A stretch of 13,453 nucleotides of DNA from an uncultured Christensenella sp. (GTDB taxonomy: Bacteria; Bacillota; Clostridia; Christensenellales; UBA3700): contig CAJTZR010000046.1 of assembly GCA_910584035.1 (NCBI GenBank), positions 1-13,453 on the forward strand, in the 5' to 3' direction. Below the pieces are notes generated by a model. It was not told the DNA's origin and did not search any database. It saw only the letters and a program-made list of their open reading frames with translations. Shown here piece after piece: positions 6,597-13,453 of the stretch. The position numbers were made by a program, and so were the translations under genes. Every line of letters begins with the position of its first letter. Position 1 is the first letter of the stretch.

Positions 6597-9023
6597 ATGG
6601 ATATGTTACAAGTTGAAAAAAAATGGCGTGAAAAGTGGGATAAAGAAAAGCTATATAGCTTTGATAAATCAAGGATAGATAAAAAATACTATGTGCTTGA
6701 AATGTTTTCTTATCCATCTGCTGCAAAATTACACGCAGGTCACTGGTACAACTATGGTCCAGCTGACAGCTTTGCAAAGTTCAAACGTATGCAAGGCTAC
6801 GAAGTTTTTGAGCCAATGGGCTTTGACGCATTCGGACTGCCAGCAGAAAACTATGCTATCAAAACTGGTATTCACCCAAAAGATAGTACTTTAAAAAACA
6901 TTGAAACAATGGAGGAGCAATTGAAAAAAATCAATGGCTCATTTGACTGGGACTACGAGATTAAAACTTGTACTCCAGATTATTATCGTTGGACTCAATG
7001 GATATTTTTACAACTATACAAAAATGGTTTAGCATACAGAAAAGAAGCACCCGTTAACTGGTGTCCATCTTGCCAAACAGTACTTGCAAATGAGCAAGTT
7101 ATTGACGGCAGTTGCGAAAGATGTAAATCTACAGTTATAAGAAAAAATCTTACTCAATGGTTTTTCAAAATTACTGACTATGCAGAAGAATTATTGCAAG
7201 GCTTAGACAAACTTGACTGGCCTAGCAAAACAGTTGCAATGCAAAAAAACTGGATTGGCAAATCTGTTGGTGGCGAAGTTGAATTCGCTTTGGAAAATGG
7301 CGGTAATTTCCGTGTATTCACTACTCGTGCAGATACTTTACACGGCGTATCATATGTTGTATTGTCACCTGAACATCCTCTAGTAGACAAGCTAACTACT
7401 AAAGAGTGCAAAAAAGCGGTTGAGGAATACAAGGATATGTGCTCTAAAGTCAGCGAGATTGACAGAATGAGTTCAACAAGAGAAAAGACTGGTGTTTTTA
7501 TTGGTGCATATGCAATAAATCCTATCAACAATAAAAAAGTACCTATTTGGATAGCTGACTATGTACTTTATAGCTATGGTACTGGTGCAGTTATGGGCGT
7601 ACCATCACACGATGACCGTGACTTTGCATTTGCAAGCAAATACGGCTTGCCAATTACTAGAGTTATCAGCAATCCAAAAGGCAATGACGAATTACCTTAT
7701 TGCGAGTATGGTGTACTTGTAAACAGCGATGAGGATAACGGCTTAACTTCTGAGCAAGCTATCAACGCTATTCTTGACAGACTTGAAAAGTTAGGCAAAG
7801 GCGGTAAAAAAGTAAATTATAGATTACGTGACTGGTTAGTTTCACGTCAAAGATACTGGGGTTGTCCTATCCCAATCATCCACTGCGAGCATTGTGGTGA
7901 CGTTCCAGTTCCAGAAGACCAATTGCCAGTTGAACTACCATACAATGTAAATTTTGCACCAGATGGCAAATCACCTCTTGCAAAATGTGATGAGTATATC
8001 AATACAACTTGTCCTATTTGTGGTAGACCAGCTAAACGTGACGAGGATACTTTGGATACTTTTGTATGCTCTTCTTGGTACTATTTAAGATACCCAGATT
8101 CCAAAAACGACAAGCAAGCTTTTAACAGCGAACTTATCAACAAAATGCTACCAGTTGACAAATATATCGGTGGTGCGGAACACGCTTGTATGCACTTACT
8201 TTATGCAAGATTTTTCACAAAAGCACTTAGAGATTTGGGATATTTGAATTTTGACGAGCCATTTACTTCCCTTGTGCACCAAGGCACTATTTTAGGACCA
8301 GACGGCTTTAAAATGAGTAAATCAAGAGGTAATGTTGTTAGCCCAGACGATATAATTTGCAAAGTTGGTTCTGACGCATTTAGACTTTACTTGATGTTTG
8401 GCTTTAGCTACATTGAGGGCGGTCCTTGGAATGAGAATGGTATTGAATCTATAACTAAGTTTATGGATAGAGTGGAAAGAATTGTTAAATCTGCGTACAG
8501 CCAAAAAGCTGTGGAGAAAGAATTGACTAAACAAGATAAGGAATTATTGTTTGTTTTACACTCAACTATACAAAAAGTTACAGCAGATACTGAAATATTC
8601 AGCTTTAACACTGCTATTGCTAGGATAATGGAACTTGTAAATGCTTTGTACAAATATGAGCAAAATGATGATAAAAATTATAGTATTTTCCAAAACGCTT
8701 GCTACAATTTGATATTGTTACTTGCACCATTTGCACCTTGCTTTGCAGAGGAATTACACGAGGCTATTGGCGAAAAATCGTCTGTTTTAAACAAAAGCTA
8801 CCCTATCGCAGATAACAAATATCTTGTAAAAGACGAATATGAGCTTGCAGTTCAAATTAATAGCAAAAACAGAGATAAGATAATAGTTCCAGCAGATAGT
8901 GACAATAAAACTATTATTGAAATTGCAAAAAACAGCGAGGTTATCTCAAAATTACTTGAAGGCAAAACTATTGTTAAGGAAATTGTTATTCCTAAACGCC
9001 TAGTAAACATTGTAGTAAAATAA
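6597..9023 (+). CDS. leuS: Leucyl-tRNA synthetase
   Basis: Class I synthetase of 808 residues that charges tRNA-Leu with leucine in the cytoplasm. The HIGH box appears as HAGH (46-49) after EMFSYPSAAKL, followed by the very typical GFDAFGLPAENYAIK (75-89). A zinc knuckle with Cys156, Cys159, Cys173 and Cys176 precedes the CP1 editing domain (about 220-410), which retains TTRADT (242-247) and HDDRD (338-342), as in editing-competent enzymes. A second Cys cluster (430/433 and 472/475) follows, then KMSKS at 572-576 and an anticodon-binding C-terminal half. Length is normal for a bacterial enzyme. I choose the ATG at 6597, eight bases after GGAG; the in-frame GTG at 6588 overlaps that ribosome-binding site. 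It is divergent from the acyltransferase operon and followed by serS on the same strand after 175 bases. Confidence 0.97.
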   Translation: MDMLQVEKKWREKWDKEKLYSFDKSRIDKKYYVLEMFSYPSAAKLHAGHWYNYGPADSFAKFKRMQGYEVFEPMGFDAFGLPAENYAIKTGIHPKDSTLKNIETMEEQLKKINGSFDWDYEIKTCTPDYYRWTQWIFLQLYKNGLAYRKEAPVNWCPSCQTVLANEQVIDGSCERCKSTVIRKNLTQWFFKITDYAEELLQGLDKLDWPSKTVAMQKNWIGKSVGGEVEFALENGGNFRVFTTRADTLHGVSYVVLSPEHPLVDKLTTKECKKAVEEYKDMCSKVSEIDRMSSTREKTGVFIGAYAINPINNKKVPIWIADYVLYSYGTGAVMGVPSHDDRDFAFASKYGLPITRVISNPKGNDELPYCEYGVLVNSDEDNGLTSEQAINAILDRLEKLGKGGKKVNYRLRDWLVSRQRYWGCPIPIIHCEHCGDVPVPEDQLPVELPYNVNFAPDGKSPLAKCDEYINTTCPICGRPAKRDEDTLDTFVCSSWYYLRYPDSKNDKQAFNSELINKMLPVDKYIGGAEHACMHLLYARFFTKALRDLGYLNFDEPFTSLVHQGTILGPDGFKMSKSRGNVVSPDDIICKVGSDAFRLYLMFGFSYIEGGPWNENGIESITKFMDRVERIVKSAYSQKAVEKELTKQDKELLFVLHSTIQKVTADTEIFSFNTAIARIMELVNALYKYEQNDDKNYSIFQNACYNLILLLAPFAPCFAEELHEAIGEKSSVLNKSYPIADNKYLVKDEYELAVQINSKNRDKIIVPADSDNKTIIEIAKNSEVISKLLEGKTIVKEIVIPKRLVNIVVK

Positions 9024-9026
9024 TAC

Positions 9027-9180
9027 AAATTAAAGCCTATAAAAGTCGATTATAATGAAATAAAAAAGCCTAAATTTATAATTAATATTAAAGCCTAATT
9101 ATGGAATTAATAAAAATTAATAATAAAAGTCTAGGCACTAAAAAACAATAAAAAACCAATTATGGCATTAAATAAATTAA
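9027..9180 (+). repeat. leuS-serS spacer with short degenerate repeats
   Basis: The heptamer AAGCCTA occurs at 9033, 9066 and 9091, with a variant AAGTCTA at 9127. A 14-base motif AATTATGGNATTAA occurs at 9097-9110 and 9158-9171, differing at one position. There is no terminator, so serS may be read from the leuS promoter. A lone TATAAT at 9051-9056 lacks a good -35 box. Confidence 0.45.
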
Positions 9181-9198
9181 ATTAAGAAGGTAAATATT

Positions 9199-10461
9199 AT
9201 GTTAGATTTAAAATATGTTTGCGAAAATATAGACTATGTTACTGAAAAATTATCTCACCGCAGTGGCAAATCACCTATTGGCGAGGTTGCCCCACTTGCT
9301 GAGAAACGTGTTGAACTTATCAAAAAAGTTGAAACACTAAAAGCGACTAAAAACGCAGTATCTAAAGAAATTGCGGAAATCAAAAAGAATAAAGGCAATG
9401 CTGACAGCAAAATTGCTGAGATGAAAGAACTTGGCGAGGACATCAAAAAGTATGATGACGAGTTAAATGAAATAGTATCTAAACTTAACGAGTTAATGCT
9501 TGCTATACCAAATATTCCAGATGATAGCGTACCATATGGCAGTGACTCTGACGAAAATGTTGAGGTTAGACGTTTTGGCGAACCTACTAAATTTGATTTT
9601 GAGCCAAAAGCACATTGGGACTTAGGTTTAGACCTAAACTTGTTTGACTGGGAAAGAGCTGGTAAAATTACTGGTGCGAGATTTACTGTATACAAAAATT
9701 GGGGTGCTAAGTTAGAGCGTGCTATAATGAACTTTATGCTTGATACTCACGCACAATCTGGTTATACAGAGGTATTCCCTCCATTTATGGTTAATCGTGA
9801 TAGTATGATTGGTACTGGTCAATTACCTAAGTTTGAGGAAGATATGTACGCAGTTAAAGGTACAGACTACTATCTTGTTCCAACTGCCGAAGTTCCCGTT
9901 ACTAATCTTCACAGAGGTGAGATTTTAGACGAAAAGGAATTGCCAATAAAATATTGTGCGTACACTGCTTGCTTCCGTGGTGAGGCTGGTTCCGCTGGTC
10001 GTGACACTAGAGGTCTTATCAGACAACATCAATTTAATAAAGTTGAATTAGTTAAGTTCGCTCATCCAGACAATAGTTTTGAGGAACTAGAGGAACTTAC
10101 AAATTGTGCAGAAAAAATCTTGCAACTATTAAACTTGCCTTACAGAGTTGTAACACTTTGCACTGGTGACCTTGGTTTTGGTTCAAGCAAAACTTATGAC
10201 ATTGAGGTTTGGATGCCAAGCTACAATAGATATGTAGAGATTTCATCTTGCTCAAATTATATTGATTTCCAAGCAAGACGTGCTAATATCAAATTCCGTG
10301 ATGCGGACAAAAAGACTAGATTTGTACACACTCTAAATGGTAGTGGACTTGCAATTGGTAGAACAACTGCAGCAATTATTGAAAACTTCCAAAACGAAGA
10401 TGGTTCAGTAACAGTGCCAGAAGTTTTAAGAAAATATATTGGCACAGATATAATAAAGTAA
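9199..10461 (+). CDS. serS: Seryl-tRNA synthetase
   Basis: Class II synthetase of 420 residues that charges tRNA-Ser (and tRNA-Sec where present) with serine. The N-terminal arm (about 35-103) is the Lys/Glu-rich antiparallel coiled coil that grips the long variable arm of tRNA-Ser. The catalytic core shows the TAE loop (VPTAEVP, 227-233), motif 2 (FRGEAGSAGRDTRG, 259-272, then RQHQFNKVE) and motif 3 (GSGLAIGRTTAAIIEN, 381-396). The ISSCSN stretch (348-353) is also characteristic. Length is normal and no key residue is missing. The ATG is preceded by AAGAAGG with eight bases of spacing. It follows leuS on the same strand without an intervening terminator and is followed by a terminator at 10724-10748. 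No T-box leader is visible in the 175-base spacer. Confidence 0.98.
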   Translation: MLDLKYVCENIDYVTEKLSHRSGKSPIGEVAPLAEKRVELIKKVETLKATKNAVSKEIAEIKKNKGNADSKIAEMKELGEDIKKYDDELNEIVSKLNELMLAIPNIPDDSVPYGSDSDENVEVRRFGEPTKFDFEPKAHWDLGLDLNLFDWERAGKITGARFTVYKNWGAKLERAIMNFMLDTHAQSGYTEVFPPFMVNRDSMIGTGQLPKFEEDMYAVKGTDYYLVPTAEVPVTNLHRGEILDEKELPIKYCAYTACFRGEAGSAGRDTRGLIRQHQFNKVELVKFAHPDNSFEELEELTNCAEKILQLLNLPYRVVTLCTGDLGFGSSKTYDIEVWMPSYNRYVEISSCSNYIDFQARRANIKFRDADKKTRFVHTLNGSGLAIGRTTAAIIENFQNEDGSVTVPEVLRKYIGTDIIK

Positions 10462-10479
10462 GAAAATATCAAAAGTTAT

Positions 10480-10623
10480 TCATATACCACACAAAAAAGT
10501 TTTTTGAATACCACAATAAGCGGGGCAAAGCCACATTTCGCAGTAATGATGGTTATTCAAAACAATATTCATTCTTGTTGTGTAACAAATAAAGGTGAAA
10601 AGTTTTGGTCTTATACTTCGCAT
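10480..10623 (-). other. Small open frame of doubtful reality in an AT-poorer block
   Basis: An ATG-initiated minus-strand frame of 47 codons (beginning MRSIRPKLFTFICYTTR, rich in Cys, His and aromatic residues) runs antisense to the serS 3' region. No ribosome-binding site precedes it. The plus strand is also open across the block, in the serS frame from 10462 to a TAA at 10624-10626. Openness on both strands of an AT-rich genome suggests either a constrained non-coding element or sequence of other origin. An imperfect inverted repeat, TTTTGAATA (10502-10510) with TATTCAAAA (10554-10562), surrounds a GC-rich centre. Confidence 0.25.
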
Positions 10624-10625
10624 TA

Positions 10626-10643
10626 AAAAAGTAGACACTTTTT
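10626..10643 (+). terminator. Short hairpin, possible weak terminator
   Basis: A 7-bp stem AAAAAGT/ACTTTTT closes the loop AGAC and ends in five T residues. It is AU-rich and weak alone. It sits about 80 bases before the stronger terminator of the leuS-serS unit, and the sequence following both hairpins is the same (CTATTAA). Confidence 0.4.
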
Positions 10644-10644
10644 C

Positions 10645-10724
10645 TATTAAGAATTAATCACACACTAATAATACGTAATTGACATATTAAGAAATAATCT
10701 CACACATTAATAACGTAATTGATA
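10645..10724. repeat. Tandem duplication with 40-base unit
   Basis: Copies at 10645-10684 and 10685-10724 both begin TATTAAGAA and share CGTAATTGA near their ends. Aligned without gaps they agree at roughly 31 of 40 positions; most differences lie in the centre and reflect a small shift. The element sits between the short hairpin and the main terminator after serS. Confidence 0.7.
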
Positions 10725-10749
10725 AAAGACGAACAATGTTCGTCTTTTT
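10724..10749 (+). terminator. Rho-independent terminator of the leuS-serS unit
   Basis: A perfect 11-bp stem AAAAGACGAAC (10724-10734) with its complement (10738-10748) closes a three-base loop and ends in five T residues. The stem is GC-richer than the surroundings. It lies about 260 bases past the serS stop, so the transcript would carry a long 3' tail. Confidence 0.85.
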
Positions 10750-10766
10750 CTATTAAACTAGAATAC

Positions 10767-10803
10767 AAAATCGGCACTAAAACTCATTTTAGTACCGATT
10801 TTT
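10767..10803. terminator. Second terminator-like hairpin, likely bidirectional
   Basis: Stem of 8 + 7 bp with one C/A mismatch: AAAATCGG and ACTAAAA (10767-10774, 10776-10782) pair with TTTTAGT and CCGATTTT (10787-10793, 10795-10802) around a four-base loop. T runs lie on both sides. It could back up serS termination or end a minus-strand transcript from the region to its right. The right arm shares TACCGATTTT with the repeats at 2758 and 3897. Confidence 0.75.
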
Positions 10804-11014
10804 GTTTGATTGTTTATAAATTTTTATAATTTTTAACCACACTAAAGCTTGACAATTTAATTGTTGTGTTCGCATTTAATTTGCGTAATTAAAATTATAT
10901 TTTTAAATTTTGATAGCTCAAATTTAAATAGTTTATCAGTTATAGTTTTTTACCAAGTTTGATACAATATAAACCTAATATCAATTATTTTTAAACATTA
11001 TTACGTATACAATA
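10804..11014. other. AT-rich spacer with nothing recognised
   Basis: About 210 AT-rich bases between the terminators and the hairpin-rich block. I see no open frame with a ribosome-binding site and no paired promoter boxes on the plus strand; TTGACA at 10849-10854 has no -10 box at a workable distance. Confidence 0.45.
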
Positions 11015-11085
11015 TTATCGGAAGTTGTCAATACACCCCACAAAAAGGCTATTTTGCGGAGACCCCGATAAGCACCCGAAAGGGT
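11015..11085. ncRNA. Candidate structured RNA or DNA element, unclassified
   Basis: A compact block, GC-richer than its surroundings. TTATCGG (11015-11021) pairs with CCGATAA (11065-11071). Inside is a smaller stem: CAAAA (11041-11045) with TTTTG (11052-11056), extended through one mismatch by CC/GG. Immediately after comes a GNRA-type hairpin, ACCC-GAAA-GGGT (11074-11085). I match it to no riboswitch or small-RNA family I know. On the minus strand a TTGACA (11031-11026) lies inside it, with only a weak TATACG 16 bases further. Strand is undetermined. Confidence 0.3.
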
Positions 11086-11119
11086 ATTTTCAGTATCTGA
11101 TGTTAATTCAAACTGGAAG

Positions 11120-11157
11120 TGCTTGTGTAAGCAAGTTGTATTGCACTTGCAATACAA
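11120..11157. repeat. Two adjacent hairpins downstream of the surface-protein gene
   Basis: TGCTT/AAGCA (11120-11124 with 11129-11133) around GTGT, then a 9-bp perfect stem TTGTATTGC/GCAATACAA (11136-11144 with 11149-11157) around ACTT. They abut the next hairpin at 11157-11180, so three stem-loops follow one another. Confidence 0.5.
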
Positions 11158-11180
11158 AATTTTAAGATAACTTAAAATTT
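11157..11180 (-). terminator. Probable terminator of the beta-helix protein gene
   Basis: A perfect 10-bp stem AAATTTTAAG/CTTAAAATTT closes a four-base loop about 75 bases past the stop at 11256. On the minus strand only four T residues follow, so termination may be weak and helped by the hairpins beyond it. Confidence 0.55.
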
Positions 11181-11255
11181 ACTTCCTATAGTTTATACTA
11201 TTACATAAAAGTACTTGTATCAATTAAATGTATTAAGTTATATTGTAATTAACCA

Positions 11256-13376
11256 TTATAAATATAAGCTTATATCCACATATCCGCAAATTGCGTTCCA
11301 CATTATATTGCAATCTGTAGTATTAGCAATAGTTTTGTTAGAAATTTGCATTGCAAGTTGCAAGTATGGTCGGTCTGCAAAGCTATTGTACAAATTGCTA
11401 TCACTTACAACTCGTCTAAATAGATTCATATCTGCGGAATTTATTTTGCCATCACCCGTCAAATCACCTAATACAGAAATGTAGAAAGTTTCAACTAAAG
11501 CATTACTACTTGAATATGTTTCCACTATCCAACCAGTTCCGACTGCATACTCTGCACTATTGTCAAACAAATCATTACTAGTTAGATTGCTATAATCGTA
11601 AACTAAATGTTGTTTATTGCAATCATATAATTTTATTCTATTATTAATAAAGCCTAATTTAGCTACAAATTCATTAACACTTGTGTTAGGTAAAATGTTA
11701 CCAAGTACTAATTGCTTTCCGTTTACAAGTTGAGTTTTATTGTAGTCGTTTACGCCGTGCAACAAATCATTTTCCTTATAGCTTTTACGCAAGCCGTCCT
11801 CCAAATACCAATAATCATAATTTGCACTATTAATAGTATTTTCTGCAACAAGCTCTGTTCCATTACTTTTTATAACATAATTATTAGTGCTACTAGTAAA
11901 TATTTTTTCTGGGTTTACTGAATTATTAAAAACTGAGTAATCACGAGTTATTGCTCCAGCACCGTGTTCATCTGTAATAGTCATTGTCAAAATTGCATCT
12001 TCACTAAAAGCACCATCAACTATAATATATCTTCCCGAACTAGCTATCAATTGAATTCCTTGTTCTTTGCCATATTTTGTATTGTTGTACAATTGCACAT
12101 TGCCAGAAAAATAAACTTGATTTGCATTACTGCCAATTGCATTATTATTTGTCGCTAAACCACCTCTTATATGCAAAGAGTCACCAGCACAATAAAAAAG
12201 ATAATCTGCCTCATTATCTGTATATATTCCACCATATACAAACGCATTAGCAATGTAAGAGCTAAAAATTACCACATTTGCATTATTTTTTACGCAAACC
12301 AAATCGTAAATATGAAATTCTCCCTTTTGATAAGAAGTTATTATTCCGCCAGCAGATACATTACTATACACTATACCACCATAAATTTTCATCAAAGCAT
12401 TTGTTTCGTGGTTTTTGTCTTGAGTAGTATAAAATAGTCCATTTTGCGAGTAATTACCAAAGTAAATACCATTATATATATTACATACGCTTGTAGAAAA
12501 AACACAAGAAGCATCTCCCTCACTACTATTATCCATCATTACTGCATCATAAATATTAACAACTGTATTATTTTGAGCACCTACAACTGCACCGTGATAG
12601 CCTCTATTATTGTAATATAAACCACCATAAATATTTAGTTTGCCACCATTACTAACGTGAAAAACACTACCAATACCAGCATTATCACCAAAAGTACTTA
12701 CGTTAGCCGCACCAGTTACTTTTCCACAACTTAAACCTTTAAATTTGTTAATCAAGTTTTCTTTAGGTGTATTTTTATATCTCTCATATAAATCGTAAAA
12801 CTCCTTATTATCAAAACTACTATCCATTACACTTAATGAGCCATTTATAATAAATACCATTCCATTGCCAATAATGTGTCCTAAATCTCTATTTATAATT
12901 TTTCCATTTAAATCTAATAGAATTTTTGCGTCAGCTGGTATTACAATATTTCCATTAGAAAAATATCCAGTAGAGTCAATGGCAAGACCATTATTAAAAG
13001 CAGTTTCATATGTTGCGTTAGGTTCTGCACGCCAGTTACTCATCAACTTAATTTTAACAACTTTGTTGTTTGGTGCTTGAGATTTTTTAACTGCTTCCAT
13101 CCACGAAGAAGCCATTAAAGCAGCAGTTGCACCAGTTACTTCTACCTCAATATCATAAGCTGGTAGTTCAAACTCATTGTACTTATAATCACCTATAACA
13201 TTGGTATCTTTAATTTGCAAACTACTATCCTCGTCACTCTCAAGCAAGTTGCTATTATTTGCAAAATCATTCACCTTTTGCTTACCACCGATTGCAAGAG
13301 TACAACCTACAACTAGCAGACAAATTATGACTAAAGCAATAGCATAAATTCCAAACTTTTTTATACTAGATTTCAT
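11256..13376 (-). CDS. Surface beta-helix protein with lipobox and C-terminal dockerin-like repeat
   Basis: A 706-residue exported protein. A basic N-terminus and hydrophobic segment end in VVGC (Cys25), a plausible lipobox, so it is probably a lipoprotein. After a polar linker, LMSNW and ILLDLNGKII (about 111-161) resemble the cap preceding right-handed beta-helices. Rungs of the form (I/V)Y(G/N/D)x(I/L/V)xxxN recur at about 249, 275, 300, 331, 356, 380 and 403, roughly every 25 residues. Near 560-634 a small domain (NILPNTSVNEFVAKL, then GTGWIVETYSS) resembles the module that often precedes dockerins in clostridial secreted proteins. A dockerin calcium loop follows, GDLTGDGKINSAD (637-649); the expected second loop is degenerate (NTTDCNIMWNAI). 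No catalytic residues are recognised, so adhesion or glycan binding is possible. The ATG follows AGGAGG at eight bases. Confidence 0.87.
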   Translation of the reverse strand: MKSSIKKFGIYAIALVIICLLVVGCTLAIGGKQKVNDFANNSNLLESDEDSSLQIKDTNVIGDYKYNEFELPAYDIEVEVTGATAALMASSWMEAVKKSQAPNNKVVKIKLMSNWRAEPNATYETAFNNGLAIDSTGYFSNGNIVIPADAKILLDLNGKIINRDLGHIIGNGMVFIINGSLSVMDSSFDNKEFYDLYERYKNTPKENLINKFKGLSCGKVTGAANVSTFGDNAGIGSVFHVSNGGKLNIYGGLYYNNRGYHGAVVGAQNNTVVNIYDAVMMDNSSEGDASCVFSTSVCNIYNGIYFGNYSQNGLFYTTQDKNHETNALMKIYGGIVYSNVSAGGIITSYQKGEFHIYDLVCVKNNANVVIFSSYIANAFVYGGIYTDNEADYLFYCAGDSLHIRGGLATNNNAIGSNANQVYFSGNVQLYNNTKYGKEQGIQLIASSGRYIIVDGAFSEDAILTMTITDEHGAGAITRDYSVFNNSVNPEKIFTSSTNNYVIKSNGTELVAENTINSANYDYWYLEDGLRKSYKENDLLHGVNDYNKTQLVNGKQLVLGNILPNTSVNEFVAKLGFINNRIKLYDCNKQHLVYDYSNLTSNDLFDNSAEYAVGTGWIVETYSSSNALVETFYISVLGDLTGDGKINSADMNLFRRVVSDSNLYNSFADRPYLQLAMQISNKTIANTTDCNIMWNAICGYVDISLYL

Positions 13377-13384
13377 ACAAAAAA

Positions 13385-13390
13385 CCTCCT
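13385..13390 (-). promoter_or_regulatory. Strong ribosome-binding site of the beta-helix protein gene
   Basis: AGGAGG on the minus strand, eight bases before the ATG at 13376-13374; it fixes the start and suggests efficient translation. Confidence 0.88.
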
Positions 13391-13399
13391 ATTTTCGCA

Positions 13400-13424
13400 T
13401 ACATAGAATACATATATCTATGTA
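13400..13424. promoter_or_regulatory. Inverted repeat in the leader of the beta-helix protein gene
   Basis: Perfect 8-base arms TACATAGA (13400-13407) and TCTATGTA (13417-13424) flank a nine-base AT spacer, 10 bases upstream of the ribosome-binding site. It could be an operator for a dimeric regulator or an mRNA hairpin. No convincing promoter lies in the remaining bases, so the promoter is probably outside the window or overlaps this element. Confidence 0.45.
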
Positions 13425-13453
13425 CATAAATTAGGCTTTTCGGCTATGTTTTT

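Noticed and set aside
9051..9056. Independent serS promoter at TATAAT
   Set aside because: No -35 box at 16-19 bases upstream, and the spacer is so AT-rich that a chance match is expected.
9255..9695. 146-codon minus-strand frame inside serS, and similar frames inside leuS, the permeases and the surface protein
   Set aside because: They lie opposite confidently identified genes, have hydrophobic or Ser-rich shadow translations, and lack ribosome-binding sites and recognisable domains.
10645..10724. CRISPR array at the 40-base repeat
   Set aside because: The two units abut directly with no spacers, are imperfect, and no cas gene is in the window.
10995..11031. Minus-strand promoter with TTGACA at 11031-11026 driving a small RNA toward 10767
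   Set aside because: The -10 candidate TATACG matches at only four of six positions with a 16-base spacer, and no gene or clear RNA fold follows; not enough for a promoter call.

Overview
The window is strongly AT-rich and low in GC. Intergenic regions are long AT tracts with poly-T hairpin terminators, the three clearest promoters are near-perfect TTGACA/TATAAT boxes, and every complete gene ends in TAA. Together with the protein types (bacterial-type LeuRS and SerRS, a secreted beta-helix protein with a dockerin-like tail, MacB-type ABC permeases), this fits a low-GC Gram-positive bacterium, most likely a gut-type member of the Clostridia. I cannot place it further from sequence alone.

Layout. 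(1) 1-2711, minus strand: a three-gene ABC transporter operon, reading from a consensus promoter near 2700 through two MacB/FtsX-type permeases into an ATPase cut by the window edge. (2) 2824-3787, minus: a single gene for an uncharacterised membrane-anchored extracellular protein, with its own promoter and terminator. (3) 3928-6048, minus: a coupled pair, a condensation/alcohol-acetyltransferase-like enzyme followed by a zinc-ribbon protein with six membrane segments. Just upstream of the pair lies a decayed fragment of an alpha/beta hydrolase that has lost its catalytic Asp. (4) 6501-10748, plus: leuS and serS, transcribed divergently from the acyltransferase pair. (5) 10462-11255: about 790 bases without a confident gene, holding terminators, a 40-bp tandem duplication, a block open on both strands and a hairpin-rich, GC-richer element of unknown nature. 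(6) 11256-13376, minus: a large surface protein with lipobox, beta-helix and dockerin-like repeat, convergent with serS.

How the genes relate. The two synthetases are housekeeping genes; no T-box leader is visible before either. The other genes all concern the cell envelope: an efflux- or lipoprotein-type ABC system, two exported proteins, and an acyltransferase/membrane-protein module that may once have included a hydrolase. The most informative observation is that module and its broken partner. The next most interesting is the structured intergenic block at 11015-11180. I see no phage, insertion sequence, CRISPR array, tRNA or rRNA, and nothing that amounts to a clearly new defence or mobile system.
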